Part shown: positions 1 through 5,977 of the stretch, in pieces | Layout of the letters: every line of letters starts with the position of its first letter | How positions within the stretch are numbered: position 1 is the first letter of the stretch | Origin: REEB48 sp964355085 | GTDB taxonomy: Bacteria > Patescibacteriota > Minisyncoccia > UBA6257 > 02-FULL-45-10c | NCBI GenBank assembly: GCA_964355085.1 | Contig: CAYHBW010000014.1 | Location: forward strand, 1 to 19,988 | Direction: 5' to 3' | DNA: 19,988 nt | Translations under genes and position numbers: made by a program | The notes under the pieces: generated by a model | The model's input: the letters and a program-made list of their open reading frames with translations, nothing else | Told to the model about the DNA's origin: nothing | The model's database searches: none

Positions 1-49
1 GCGACCACCGAGATCTACACTCTTTCCCTACACGACGCTCTTCCGATCT
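1..49. other. Illumina adapter/primer contamination
   Basis: The first 49 bases match the 3' part of the Illumina P5/TruSeq universal adapter, ending in CTCTTCCGATCT. This is read carry-over and not genome. Translated in the frame of the downstream Nudix gene it gives the well-known artefact peptide LHSFPTRRSSDL; on the minus strand it gives GRASCRERV. Genuine sequence begins at about base 50, so the contig is truncated here and any protein model extending upstream of base 50 is chimeric. Confidence 0.97.
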
Positions 50-98
50 CGGGCGTTCCAATTGGCGCCGTCTGTATGCCCAGACTTACGATTTGGCG

Positions 99-881
99 AT
101 GAATACCAAGATACTCAATGATGAGAATCCGAGGAATTCCGCCGGCAACGGCGCGGAGAGTCCGGTTTCGCTCCGGAATCTTTGGGAGCGGGCCGCGAAT
201 CCGGGAAAATCGTTCGGTTCTCCGGAGCTCTGGATTATCGGGAAAGAACTTGAAGATAAGCTTGGAAATCCGGACAGGAATTTCCGTCACACTGTCCGAG
301 CCATCATGGCGAGAAAGTCCAGGTTTTCCGGCGAATGGGAAATCCTCCTGGTCGTTGAAAAAGGCGATCAGAAATCCGGAGGCGCGGCCAATCGCAAGAG
401 CGGCAAGCCGCCCGGGTTCGGCTGTCCCGGCGGGATGGTAGAGGATAACGAAACCGTCGGCAGAGCCCTGGTCCGAGAGACGGAGAATGAATCGCAGACC
501 CGCCAGATCAGCAAGATTGTGGCGTGCGTCTCCGAATATGAAAAGGAAAAGCGTCCGGATTGCGACCGGAAGAACGTCGATCATTGGTTTGTCGTCGAAG
601 GCGACCAAGAAGCCGGTCTTTCCAAGCGGCTGATCGAATCCGACGAAATCCACAGCATTCGCTGGGTTCCACTGAAAGATCTTCCGGCATTCAGTTTCCA
701 GGATACCCGGGAAGGCCGGTCCGTCTGGAATGTTCAGTCAATTGTGGAGAGAAAGCTGATGTATCCCAATCATGCGATCAATCTCATCCGAGCCATCCCC
801 AGAATTCCGGGAGTCGTTCTTCCGGAAAACTGGACGGAGTTCAAAGATAAGCTCCGTCAGTTTCACAGGAATCGCGATTGA
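99..881 (+). CDS. Nudix hydrolase family protein, 5' end uncertain
   Basis: The central segment carries a Nudix box, the Mg-binding motif of enzymes that cleave nucleoside diphosphate-linked compounds: G112, E118, then R126-E127 and E131 (numbered from the ATG at 99). The box is imperfect. The first Glu of the usual EE pair is Asn130, and the following Gly position is Gln133. Asp/Glu-rich strands on either side and the C-terminal SDEIHSIRWVPLKDLPAF segment fit the Nudix fold, where the late W-V-P-L-x-D-L-P motif is common. The N-terminal ~80 residues are not recognisable. The start is uncertain: no Shine-Dalgarno precedes ATG 99 or TTG 93, and the frame stays open upstream through real bases 50-98 and then the adapter. 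The native gene may therefore be cut by the contig end. A strong terminator follows immediately. The substrate cannot be inferred. Confidence 0.8.
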   Translation: MNTKILNDENPRNSAGNGAESPVSLRNLWERAANPGKSFGSPELWIIGKELEDKLGNPDRNFRHTVRAIMARKSRFSGEWEILLVVEKGDQKSGGAANRKSGKPPGFGCPGGMVEDNETVGRALVRETENESQTRQISKIVACVSEYEKEKRPDCDRKNVDHWFVVEGDQEAGLSKRLIESDEIHSIRWVPLKDLPAFSFQDTREGRSVWNVQSIVERKLMYPNHAINLIRAIPRIPGVVLPENWTEFKDKLRQFHRNRD

Positions 882-887
882 TCAGTT

Positions 888-924
888 GCCCCGTTGCGCG
901 TTGTTTGCGCGGCGGGGCTTTTTT
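888..924 (+). terminator. Rho-independent terminator of the Nudix gene
   Basis: A twelve-pair stem (888-899 with 907-918, including two G.T pairs; the outer arms are GCCCCG and CGGGGC) has a seven-base loop and is followed by a run of six T. It lies 6 bases after the Nudix stop codon. Confidence 0.9.
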
Positions 925-1017
925 ATTCGCATAAATTTTAAAGTTGCGCAGACGACGCATGAAATTTATCATACGGATAATAATCCCCGGCTGGAAAACT
1001 TTCACATTCTAATCTAG

Positions 1018-1023
1018 TATTAT
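1018..1023 (+). promoter_or_regulatory. Possible -10 element for ftsH
   Basis: TATTAT lies 48 bases upstream of the ftsH start, after a terminator, in an AT-rich stretch. No convincing -35 hexamer is at the right distance, so this is a weak call. No Shine-Dalgarno is visible before the ATG at 1071. Confidence 0.3.
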
Positions 1024-1070
1024 ATGTATATCTGCGCGACATTTAATTTGTTAATAATTAACAATCTAAA

Positions 1071-2903
1071 ATGACACTTTATAAAAATATTTTTTGGGCG
1101 ACGATGACTTTGCTGATTGTCGCGGTCACTTTTTCATTATTATTCGATACCGCCAAGCCGCCGATGGAATTGAGCATCAGCGAACTTGTTTCCAGGATAA
1201 ATTCCGGGGTCGTGGAAAAAATAACCGTCCAGGGGAATGATCTCGCCGTCGAGCTTAAGGACGGAGAAAAAGGCGTCGCGAAAAAAGAGCCGGAATCCGG
1301 GCTGACCCAGACCTTGAATAATTACGGCGTCGATCCGAAGCTTTTGAGCGGCGTGAAATTGGAAGTCAAGGATCAATCCGGATTCAATTTCTGGATGGGC
1401 GTTCTGGTTCCTACGCTTCTTCCCCTGATCGTCATCGGATTCATGTTCTGGTTCATCTTCCGGCAGGCCAAAGGCGGAGCGAATCAGGCCTTCAGCTTCG
1501 GTAAATCAAATCTGAAAATGTTCGGACTTTTCAAGGAGCGCGTGACATTCAAGGATGTCGCCGGACTCAAGGAAGCCAAGCAGGAACTGGAAGAGGTCGT
1601 GGATTTTCTGAAAAATCCGAAAAAATTTCTGGACATGGGAGCGAGAATCCCGCGCGGAGTCCTTTTGATGGGATCTCCGGGTACTGGCAAGACATTGTTG
1701 GCGCGGGCCGTCGCCGGAGAAAGCGGAGTTCCGTTTTTCCATATTTCCGCATCTGAATTCGTGGAAATGTTCGTCGGCGTGGGCGCTTCCCGCACCCGCG
1801 ATGCGTTCCAAACCGCCAAAAAAGCGGCTCCGGCCATCTTGTTCATCGATGAAATCGATGCAGTCGGGCGCGAACGCGGCACGGGCATGGGCGGCGGACA
1901 TGATGAGCGCGAACAGACTTTAAACCAGATTCTGGTTGAAATGGACGGTTTTGACCGTGATACCAATCTTATCGTCCTTGCCGCGACAAACCGGCCGGAT
2001 GTTCTCGACCGCGCCTTGGTGAGGCCGGGGCGGTTTGATCGTCAGGTAGTCCTGGATCTTCCGGATATCAAAGACCGCGAAGCTATTCTGAAAATTCATG
2101 CCGTAAAAAAACCTCTCGTCAAAGATGTGGATTTGAGAAAAATCGCCGTCCGCACACCGGGATTTTCCGGCGCCGATTTGGCTAACATCATGAACGAAAG
2201 CGCTATCCTTGCCGCCCGCAACAACCGCAAGTCGATCACCCAGGAAGACCTTTACGATTCGATTGAAAAAGTCATGCTTGGCCCAGAACGGAAGAACCGC
2301 GTCATCACTGAAAAGGAAAAGGAAATCACCGCTTATCATGAAGCCGGTCATGCGTTAGTCGCCGCCAGTCTGAAAGAAGCCGACCCGGTCCATAAAGTTT
2401 CCATTGTCAGCCGCGGACGCGCCGGAGGATACACTTTGAAATTGCCGACTGAAGAAATGCATCTCAAGCGCCGTTCGCAGTTCGTCGCCGATATTGCTGT
2501 CTCTCTCGGCGGTTATGCCGCGGAAAAAATAATGTTCGGAGAAATGAGCACAGGCGCTTCCAGCGATCTTCAGACCGCCACGAAGATGGCGCGCGCTCTG
2601 GTGACGCAGTACGGAATGAGCGACAAGCTCGGTCCGCAGACTTTCGGCGAAGCGCATGAATTGGTTTTTCTCGGAAAAGAAATCGGGAATGAGAAAAATT
2701 ATTCCGAAGATGTCGCCAAGAAGATCGATGATGAAATGAAATCTTTCATAGATCGGGCATATGCGGCCGCGAATAAGATAATCATTTCCCGCAAAAAAGT
2801 CCTGGAAATCATCGCCAAGACTCTGATTGAAAAAGAAACTTTGGAACAGGAAGAATTCGCCGCAATCATCGGAAAGTCAGGACTCAAGCCGCTGGCGATA
2901 TAG
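1071..2903 (+). CDS. ftsH: ATP-dependent zinc metalloprotease FtsH
   Basis: Membrane-anchored AAA+ protease that unfolds and degrades membrane and short-lived cytosolic proteins, working as a hexamer. Two transmembrane segments (about 8-25 and 107-130) flank a small extracytoplasmic domain. The AAA module has a Walker A motif GSPGTGKT (201-208), a pore loop FVGVG, a Walker B motif LFIDEIDA (257-264), and a second region of homology with ATNRPD and RPGRFD. The protease domain has the zinc motif HEAGH (423-427) and the distal acidic ligand in SSDLQTAT (D499). The length of 610 aa is normal. The only oddity is Ser in place of the usual first Pro of the GPPGTGKT P-loop. It is a single-gene unit flanked by terminators. 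The start is the first ATG, and it lacks a Shine-Dalgarno. Confidence 0.97.
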   Translation: MTLYKNIFWATMTLLIVAVTFSLLFDTAKPPMELSISELVSRINSGVVEKITVQGNDLAVELKDGEKGVAKKEPESGLTQTLNNYGVDPKLLSGVKLEVKDQSGFNFWMGVLVPTLLPLIVIGFMFWFIFRQAKGGANQAFSFGKSNLKMFGLFKERVTFKDVAGLKEAKQELEEVVDFLKNPKKFLDMGARIPRGVLLMGSPGTGKTLLARAVAGESGVPFFHISASEFVEMFVGVGASRTRDAFQTAKKAAPAILFIDEIDAVGRERGTGMGGGHDEREQTLNQILVEMDGFDRDTNLIVLAATNRPDVLDRALVRPGRFDRQVVLDLPDIKDREAILKIHAVKKPLVKDVDLRKIAVRTPGFSGADLANIMNESAILAARNNRKSITQEDLYDSIEKVMLGPERKNRVITEKEKEITAYHEAGHALVAASLKEADPVHKVSIVSRGRAGGYTLKLPTEEMHLKRRSQFVADIAVSLGGYAAEKIMFGEMSTGASSDLQTATKMARALVTQYGMSDKLGPQTFGEAHELVFLGKEIGNEKNYSEDVAKKIDDEMKSFIDRAYAAANKIIISRKKVLEIIAKTLIEKETLEQEEFAAIIGKSGLKPLAI

Positions 2904-2908
2904 TTTTC

Positions 2909-2940
2909 AAAAACCGCCCGTAGACAAACCGGCGGTTTTT
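2909..2940 (+). terminator. Terminator of ftsH
   Basis: A-rich ACCGCC arm (2913-2918), a 12-base loop, a GGCGGT arm (2931-2936), then T's to 2940. It starts 6 bases after the ftsH stop. Confidence 0.85.
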
Positions 2941-2968
2941 GTTTTAAAGTGGTATGAATGAGAAATGA

Positions 2969-3041
2969 GGGTGCATAGCTCAGCGGTTAGAGCACCGAGC
3001 TTATACCTCGGCGGTCCATGGTTCGAATCCATGTGCACCCA
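2969..3041 (+). tRNA. tRNA-Ile(UAU)
   Basis: Full cloverleaf: acceptor GGGTGCA/TGCACCC, D stem GCTC/GAGC, anticodon stem CCGAG/CTCGG with loop CTTATAC, five-base variable region, T arm CATGG-TTCGAAT-CCATG, discriminator A3041. The anticodon is T3002-A-T3004 (UAU, reading AUA). CCA is not encoded. An extended -10 (TGG then TATGAA at 2953-2958) sits about 10 bases upstream. Most bacteria read AUA with a CAU-anticodon tRNA modified by TilS, so a UAU species is unusual. Confidence 0.93.
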
Positions 3042-3052
3042 CAAATCATCGA

Positions 3053-3134
3053 ACGCGTATCTATATTTCGACCGGGAGAACCTGCTGTATGAAATATACC
3101 TCGGCGGTCCATGGTTCGAATCCATGTGCGCGCA
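3053..3134 (+). pseudogene. tRNA-like remnant carrying a copy of the tRNA-Ile 3' half
   Basis: Bases 3095-3129 are an exact 35-bp copy of tRNA-Ile 3002-3036 (end of the anticodon loop, 3' anticodon stem, variable loop, whole T arm, start of the acceptor 3' strand). Sequence upstream of the copy is unrelated to the tRNA 5' half, yet ACGCGTA at 3053-3059 pairs 6 of 7 with the new acceptor strand TGCGCGC (3127-3133), counting one G.U. CCGGG (3072-3076) can pair with CTCGG (3100-3104) around a 23-base loop. No D arm can be drawn, so this is called a tRNA remnant or attachment-like duplication, not a working tRNA. Confidence 0.6.
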
Positions 3135-3165
3135 AAAATTTGGAAATTAACTATTGGTTAAATCT

Positions 3166-3477
3166 ATGATAGAAAATCAGAATCCAAAAAATGAAAATGA
3201 GCCAAGCTTTCCGGATAAAGATCTCCAGGTTAAAAATTTCATTCAGCGTGAATTGATGAAAAGATACCTGGTTGAAAAATTGGGCCCGGAATATGCGCAT
3301 ATGGAAGATGAAAAGCGGGAATTTGAATTGAAATGGGCGGAAAAATTCGCTGATAAGTTCAGAGAAATTTTTAAGGATCAAAAAGAGGAATTTTTCAAGA
3401 TATATGACCGCAAAGATGCGGAGGCCATTGAATCGTTGATTGTTTCCGTAATTGAAAAGTTAAAAGAATCCCGTTAA
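3166..3477 (+). CDS. Small charged helical protein, unknown function
   Basis: A 103-aa protein that I do not recognise. It is almost wholly predicted helical and very rich in Glu, Lys and Asp, with no Cys, no signal peptide and no membrane segment. The C-terminal two thirds (from about 40) reads like an amphipathic helical bundle or coiled coil (FELKWAEKFADKFREIFK). The start is taken as the ATG at 3166; an in-frame TTG at 3154 is possible, and neither has a clear Shine-Dalgarno. It starts 32 bases after the tRNA-like remnant and has no obvious terminator of its own. Its composition is unlike random ORFs, and no tRNA or longer gene overlaps it, so it is probably real. Confidence 0.6.
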   Translation: MIENQNPKNENEPSFPDKDLQVKNFIQRELMKRYLVEKLGPEYAHMEDEKREFELKWAEKFADKFREIFKDQKEEFFKIYDRKDAEAIESLIVSVIEKLKESR

Positions 3478-3494
3478 TTTCATCGGTTCCTCGT

Positions 3495-3523
3495 TTGACT
3501 TTTAAGCCATGTTTTCTTAGAGT
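3495..3523 (+). promoter_or_regulatory. Candidate sigma-70 promoter for the thioesterase gene
   Basis: TTGACT (3495-3500), a 17-base spacer and TAGAGT (3518-3523) lie about 30 bases before the ATG at 3555. The -35 is good and the -10 is weak (4 of 6). Confidence 0.4.
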
Positions 3524-3554
3524 AACAGGGTAAATTGATAATCGAAGGTTGGAA

Positions 3555-4007
3555 ATGACTGAAACCGTCCAGGATCGGATTGATCGTCTTAAGAATGATT
3601 TTGATCGTCAGCCCTGCGGGAAAAAGCACGCAATTTCGCTTGATGAGCTATCCGAAAAATCATCCGTATTTTCAAAAGAAGTCAGCTTGGGAGACTGCGT
3701 GATTGATTTTGAGAATTCCGGGGCCAGCGTCATTCAGGGCGGAGTCATACCCATTGTCGCGGATTTTGCCGGTGTTTATCTTGCCCGGATGCATTCGGAC
3801 AGTCCCGGAATCACTCCCCTTGTCCGTCTTGACGAATCATATTTCCGGCCGTTCATTTTAGATGCGGATAAAAAGATAGTTGTCAGAGCGATGATTTCCG
3901 AGATCAATGATTTTAGAATTATCGTCACTGTATTTGTTGAAAATCAAGATGGCGATACGAAAGGACAGGGAAAATTGTTTTTTGCTAGGAAGTTCCGCAA
4001 GATGTGA
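3555..4007 (+). CDS. PaaI/YbgC-like hotdog-fold thioesterase
   Basis: A 150-aa protein with the layout of a single hotdog domain. The helix-start motif QGGVIPIVADFAGVYLA (about 62-78) corresponds to the 'HGG..a.laD.a...a' signature that lines the acyl-CoA site in PaaI-type thioesterases. It is followed by LDESYFRPF, the usual strand after the central helix, and by two long beta strands (IVVRAMISE, FRIIVTVFVENQDG) that end with KGQGKLFFARKF. The usual His before GG is Gln here. The N-terminal ~45 residues include KKHAISLDELS. The start is the ATG at 3555, preceded by GAAGG at 3544-3548; a TTG at 3549 is also in frame. It likely hydrolyses an acyl-CoA or other thioester, but the substrate is unknown. 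A terminator follows directly. Confidence 0.7.
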   Translation: MTETVQDRIDRLKNDFDRQPCGKKHAISLDELSEKSSVFSKEVSLGDCVIDFENSGASVIQGGVIPIVADFAGVYLARMHSDSPGITPLVRLDESYFRPFILDADKKIVVRAMISEINDFRIIVTVFVENQDGDTKGQGKLFFARKFRKM

Positions 4008-4012
4008 TTTTG

Positions 4013-4036
4013 AACCCCTTATTTAAAGGGGTTTTT
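4013..4036 (+). terminator. Terminator of the thioesterase gene
   Basis: AACCCCTT (4013-4020), loop ATTTA, AAGGGGTT (4026-4033), then further T's. A perfect 8-bp stem 5 bases after the stop codon. Confidence 0.9.
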
Positions 4037-4090
4037 AATTTTAAACGGCTTTGTTAATATTAATGCAGCGCATTGAAACTGGATTTTCGG

Positions 4091-4489
4091 ATGTCGGAAG
4101 AAAGAGTTTTTCCTCCGGATGAAAACGATTGGAAAGAAATTAAAGAGCTTTTCCATGAAAAATTTTTTGAAGATATGCCCTTTTATCGGATGCGCACATA
4201 TGTTCACGATAAAAATGAGAGTGAAGCGCTCATGACCATCGATTTTTTCGCTTCAGGGGTGATTTTGAAGTGCCATGCGATAAATGTATCGGACAAGATT
4301 GATAAGTATTGCTATCTTCTGCTTTCCGACGGGCGCTGGGTCAAAAGTCTTGTTGATACTGATTTTGAAACAGCGGTTGTTCCGGAAATTCGCAGTGGAG
4401 AAAATTTCATCAGATTGACCGTCGCTATTCAGACGAAAAACGGGCCTTGCCGGAGAATTCTCCGCAAGAAGCTGGAAAATAAAAAATAA
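4091..4489 (+). CDS. Hypothetical protein, possibly a diverged hotdog-fold relative
   Basis: 132 aa, unrecognised. The second half is a run of beta strands (ALMTIDFFASG, KYCYLLLSDGRWVKSLVD, FIRLTVAIQTKNG) ending in a basic tail. It shares short ordered matches with the preceding thioesterase: I-D-F-x-x-S-G, then S-D, then L-V..D..F, then a strand ending N/D-G. This suggests, but does not prove, an old tandem duplication; the catalytic GG..aD helix is absent. The ATG at 4091 is preferred over the TTG at 4073; neither has a Shine-Dalgarno. It ends one base before a strong terminator. Confidence 0.55.
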   Translation: MSEERVFPPDENDWKEIKELFHEKFFEDMPFYRMRTYVHDKNESEALMTIDFFASGVILKCHAINVSDKIDKYCYLLLSDGRWVKSLVDTDFETAVVPEIRSGENFIRLTVAIQTKNGPCRRILRKKLENKK

Positions 4490-4531
4490 CCCCGCACATG
4501 ACCTGCGCGCAAGCCATGTGTGGGGTTTTTA
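4486..4531. terminator. Bidirectional terminator between convergent genes
   Basis: CCCCGCACATG (4490-4500) pairs with CATGTGTGGGG (4515-4525; one G.U in RNA). T's follow at 4526-4530, and an A-rich run precedes it, so it can end the plus-strand gene stopping at 4489 and the minus-strand ligase gene stopping at 4536. Confidence 0.9.
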
Positions 4532-4535
4532 TTTT

Positions 4536-5540
4536 TCATTTTCCGGAGAAGCTTTTCGGAGCGATGCAGTTTTCGGGTTTTTTATCCGTTCGGAATCCGG
4601 CTTCACCCATCCGTTTATTGCAGAGCTTTCCGGTTCCGTATCGGGCTTCGAATATCAGCTGGATGACCAGCGGTAGCTTGGCGGTATGCAGCCAAGCCCT
4701 GGTCGGCTTCGAAAAACTTCCGAATTTTCCGCAGGGAAATTCCCTGCCGGTCTCCGGATCGATCTGGGTGAGGAAGACTTCCCTGACCAGTTTCTTCTTA
4801 CTGTCCGTCAATACCGTCCTGACGATGAAATCGTCTTCGTAGAGCGGCTTCCATTTATAACAACCTCCCGGCCTTTCAGGGTTTTTCCCGTCAAGCCGGT
4901 AGGAATAGACGAAATCTTTTGAATAAAGAACCAATCCCTCCCATCCGTGTTTATTGGATTTCTTTTTCTCAATGACCATTTTTTTCGCCTCGTCGAAAGT
5001 CATATCTATGACCGGCACGGCAAGCAGATAGTTGAATTTATTTCCACCCAGAACTTTATTGATGAATTCCAGATGTTTTCCGTACGGATCGGCAAGGCGT
5101 TCGCCGTCAAGAAGTATGACGGCGAAAACCATGAACTTCATGAATCCGATTTCGGTTTGTTTTTTAACGGCCTTTTCTTTTCCGGACTGGAGAATCCCCT
5201 GTACTTTCTGGAAGCTGTCATTCCCATCCAGGTCGACGATTCCTTCGCCGACCAGCATCGTTTTGTTTCCGAATCCAAGTTTTTCCAGATCGGATTTGAC
5301 GTGATCCAGACACAGGACCTCATTCATTCCGTCGGTGTAGATTTTCCACTTTCCTTTCGTTCTGACCGCGAACAGTTTCCAGCCGTTGCGTTTTCTGGTG
5401 ATTATGAGTCTTTTTTCCCGTTCGAGGCGGTAGATGACTTCCTCTAAAAAGCTTCCCTGCTGCAATGGCTTTGAAAGCACCAAGTCCTCGGTAAGCGGAT
5501 CGAGCTTTGACAGCAAACCTCTCCAATTTTCAGTTTTCAA
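4536..5540 (-). CDS. ATP-dependent DNA ligase family protein
   Basis: A 334-aa nucleotidyltransferase of the ATP-dependent polynucleotide ligase superfamily. Motif I is K50-R-N-G53 in ITRKRNGWK (Lys50 the predicted AMP-carrying residue). Motif Ia is KIYTDG, motif III is MLVGEGIVDLDG (E99) and motif IIIa is FMVFAVILLDG. Motif IV is GWEGLVLY (E201) and motif V is CYKWKP (K229, K231). Residues from about 236 form an OB-fold-like C-terminal domain ending in EAGFRTDKKPENC, a hallmark of this family. There is no N-terminal DNA-binding domain, so it is a minimal ligase like viral or repair-type enzymes. Initiation is at a TTG, supported by AAGGAGG 7 bases upstream (5548-5554). It has its own strong promoter. 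KxNG rather than KxDG leaves RNA- or nick-specific ligation open. Confidence 0.82.
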   Translation of the reverse strand: MKTENWRGLLSKLDPLTEDLVLSKPLQQGSFLEEVIYRLEREKRLIITRKRNGWKLFAVRTKGKWKIYTDGMNEVLCLDHVKSDLEKLGFGNKTMLVGEGIVDLDGNDSFQKVQGILQSGKEKAVKKQTEIGFMKFMVFAVILLDGERLADPYGKHLEFINKVLGGNKFNYLLAVPVIDMTFDEAKKMVIEKKKSNKHGWEGLVLYSKDFVYSYRLDGKNPERPGGCYKWKPLYEDDFIVRTVLTDSKKKLVREVFLTQIDPETGREFPCGKFGSFSKPTRAWLHTAKLPLVIQLIFEARYGTGKLCNKRMGEAGFRTDKKPENCIAPKSFSGK

Positions 5541-5547
5541 TGTACTA

Positions 5548-5568
5548 CCTCCTTGCCCCGTGCGGGGC
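5548..5568 (-). promoter_or_regulatory. Shine-Dalgarno abutting a GC hairpin, fixing a TTG start
   Basis: On the minus strand AAGGAGG (5554-5548) lies 7 bases before the TTG at 5540, deciding the start of the ligase gene. Directly upstream, 5568-5555 is a self-complementary GCCCC...GGGGC hairpin that ends exactly where the Shine-Dalgarno begins, which could affect ribosome access. Confidence 0.75.
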
Positions 5569-5600
5569 TGCTATCCCTGTCATTCAGAGATCAGCATAGT

Positions 5601-5629
5601 AATATAATCGCAGTTGAAAATTATGTCAA
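5601..5629 (-). promoter_or_regulatory. Consensus sigma-70 promoter of the ligase gene
   Basis: Minus strand TTGACA (5629-5624), a 17-base spacer and TATATT (5606-5601). The expected start is near 5594, giving a leader of about 55 bases. CCCCGCAC at 5630-5637 and its complement at 5560-5567 bracket the promoter. Confidence 0.85.
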
Positions 5630-5761
5630 CCCCGCACCTTTCCTAGGATATATTCATCACCCGAACGATTTAACACTTTTAAAAATTCAAAATATATACG
5701 AAGAAAATACCACACAACGTAAAATCCTAATCCGAGAAAAGGTGCTAGGTCAATAGCGGAC

Positions 5762-5783
5762 AAAAAAACCGGATTTATCCGGT
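5762..5783 (-). terminator. Terminator of tRNA-Val
   Basis: Minus strand ACCGGAT, two-base loop, ATCCGGT (5783-5768), followed by T's (5767-5762). It lies 10 bases after the tRNA 3' end. Confidence 0.9.
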
Positions 5784-5793
5784 CTTGAGCTTG

Positions 5794-5865
5794 TGCGCGC
5801 TGAGGGAATTGAACCCCCGACCCACTCCGTGTAAAGGAGTTGCTCTGCCGCTGAGCTAAGCGCGC
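5794..5865 (-). tRNA. tRNA-Val(UAC)
   Basis: Minus-strand cloverleaf: acceptor GCGCGCT/AGCGCGC, D stem GCTC/GAGC, anticodon stem ACTCC/GGAGT with loop TTTACAC (anticodon UAC at 5833-5831), T arm GGGGG-TTCAATT-CCCTC, discriminator A at 5794. CCA is not encoded. A TATAAT (5882-5877, minus) lies 11 bases upstream as the likely -10; the -35 is weak. Confidence 0.93.
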
Positions 5866-5917
5866 CTGATTCATATATTATAGAATATTGCGGTTTAATT
5901 CAAATTTTCCGCATCTA

Positions 5918-5946
5918 TTGAAAAATACCGGGAAACGTTCTATTTT
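5918..5946 (+). promoter_or_regulatory. Sigma-70 promoter for the HAD hydrolase gene
   Basis: TTGAAA (5918-5923), a 17-base spacer and TATTTT (5941-5946), 31 bases before the ATG at 5978. Confidence 0.6.
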
Positions 5947-5977
5947 GGAGTTAGTTCCATGAAAATCAGGATTAACG

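Noticed and set aside
15..653. 212-aa minus-strand frame ending in GRASCRERV
   Set aside because: Antisense shadow of the Nudix gene whose tail is encoded by the Illumina adapter.
2907..3125. Minus-strand frame MDSNHGPPRY
   Set aside because: Known artefact of translating the antisense of tRNA T arms; it covers the tRNA-Ile and its duplicate.
3042..3140. A second functional tRNA or an intron-containing tRNA
   Set aside because: An acceptor stem and a widened anticodon stem can be drawn, but no D arm exists and the 23-base loop has no recognisable intron structure. Kept only as a remnant.
4947..5447. Plus-strand 166-aa frame
   Set aside because: Antisense shadow of the ligase gene, which has complete ligase motifs, a promoter and a Shine-Dalgarno.
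5626..5874. Minus-strand 82-aa frame starting MNQARLAQRQ
   Set aside because: It reads through the tRNA-Val gene and its terminator, so it is not a protein gene.
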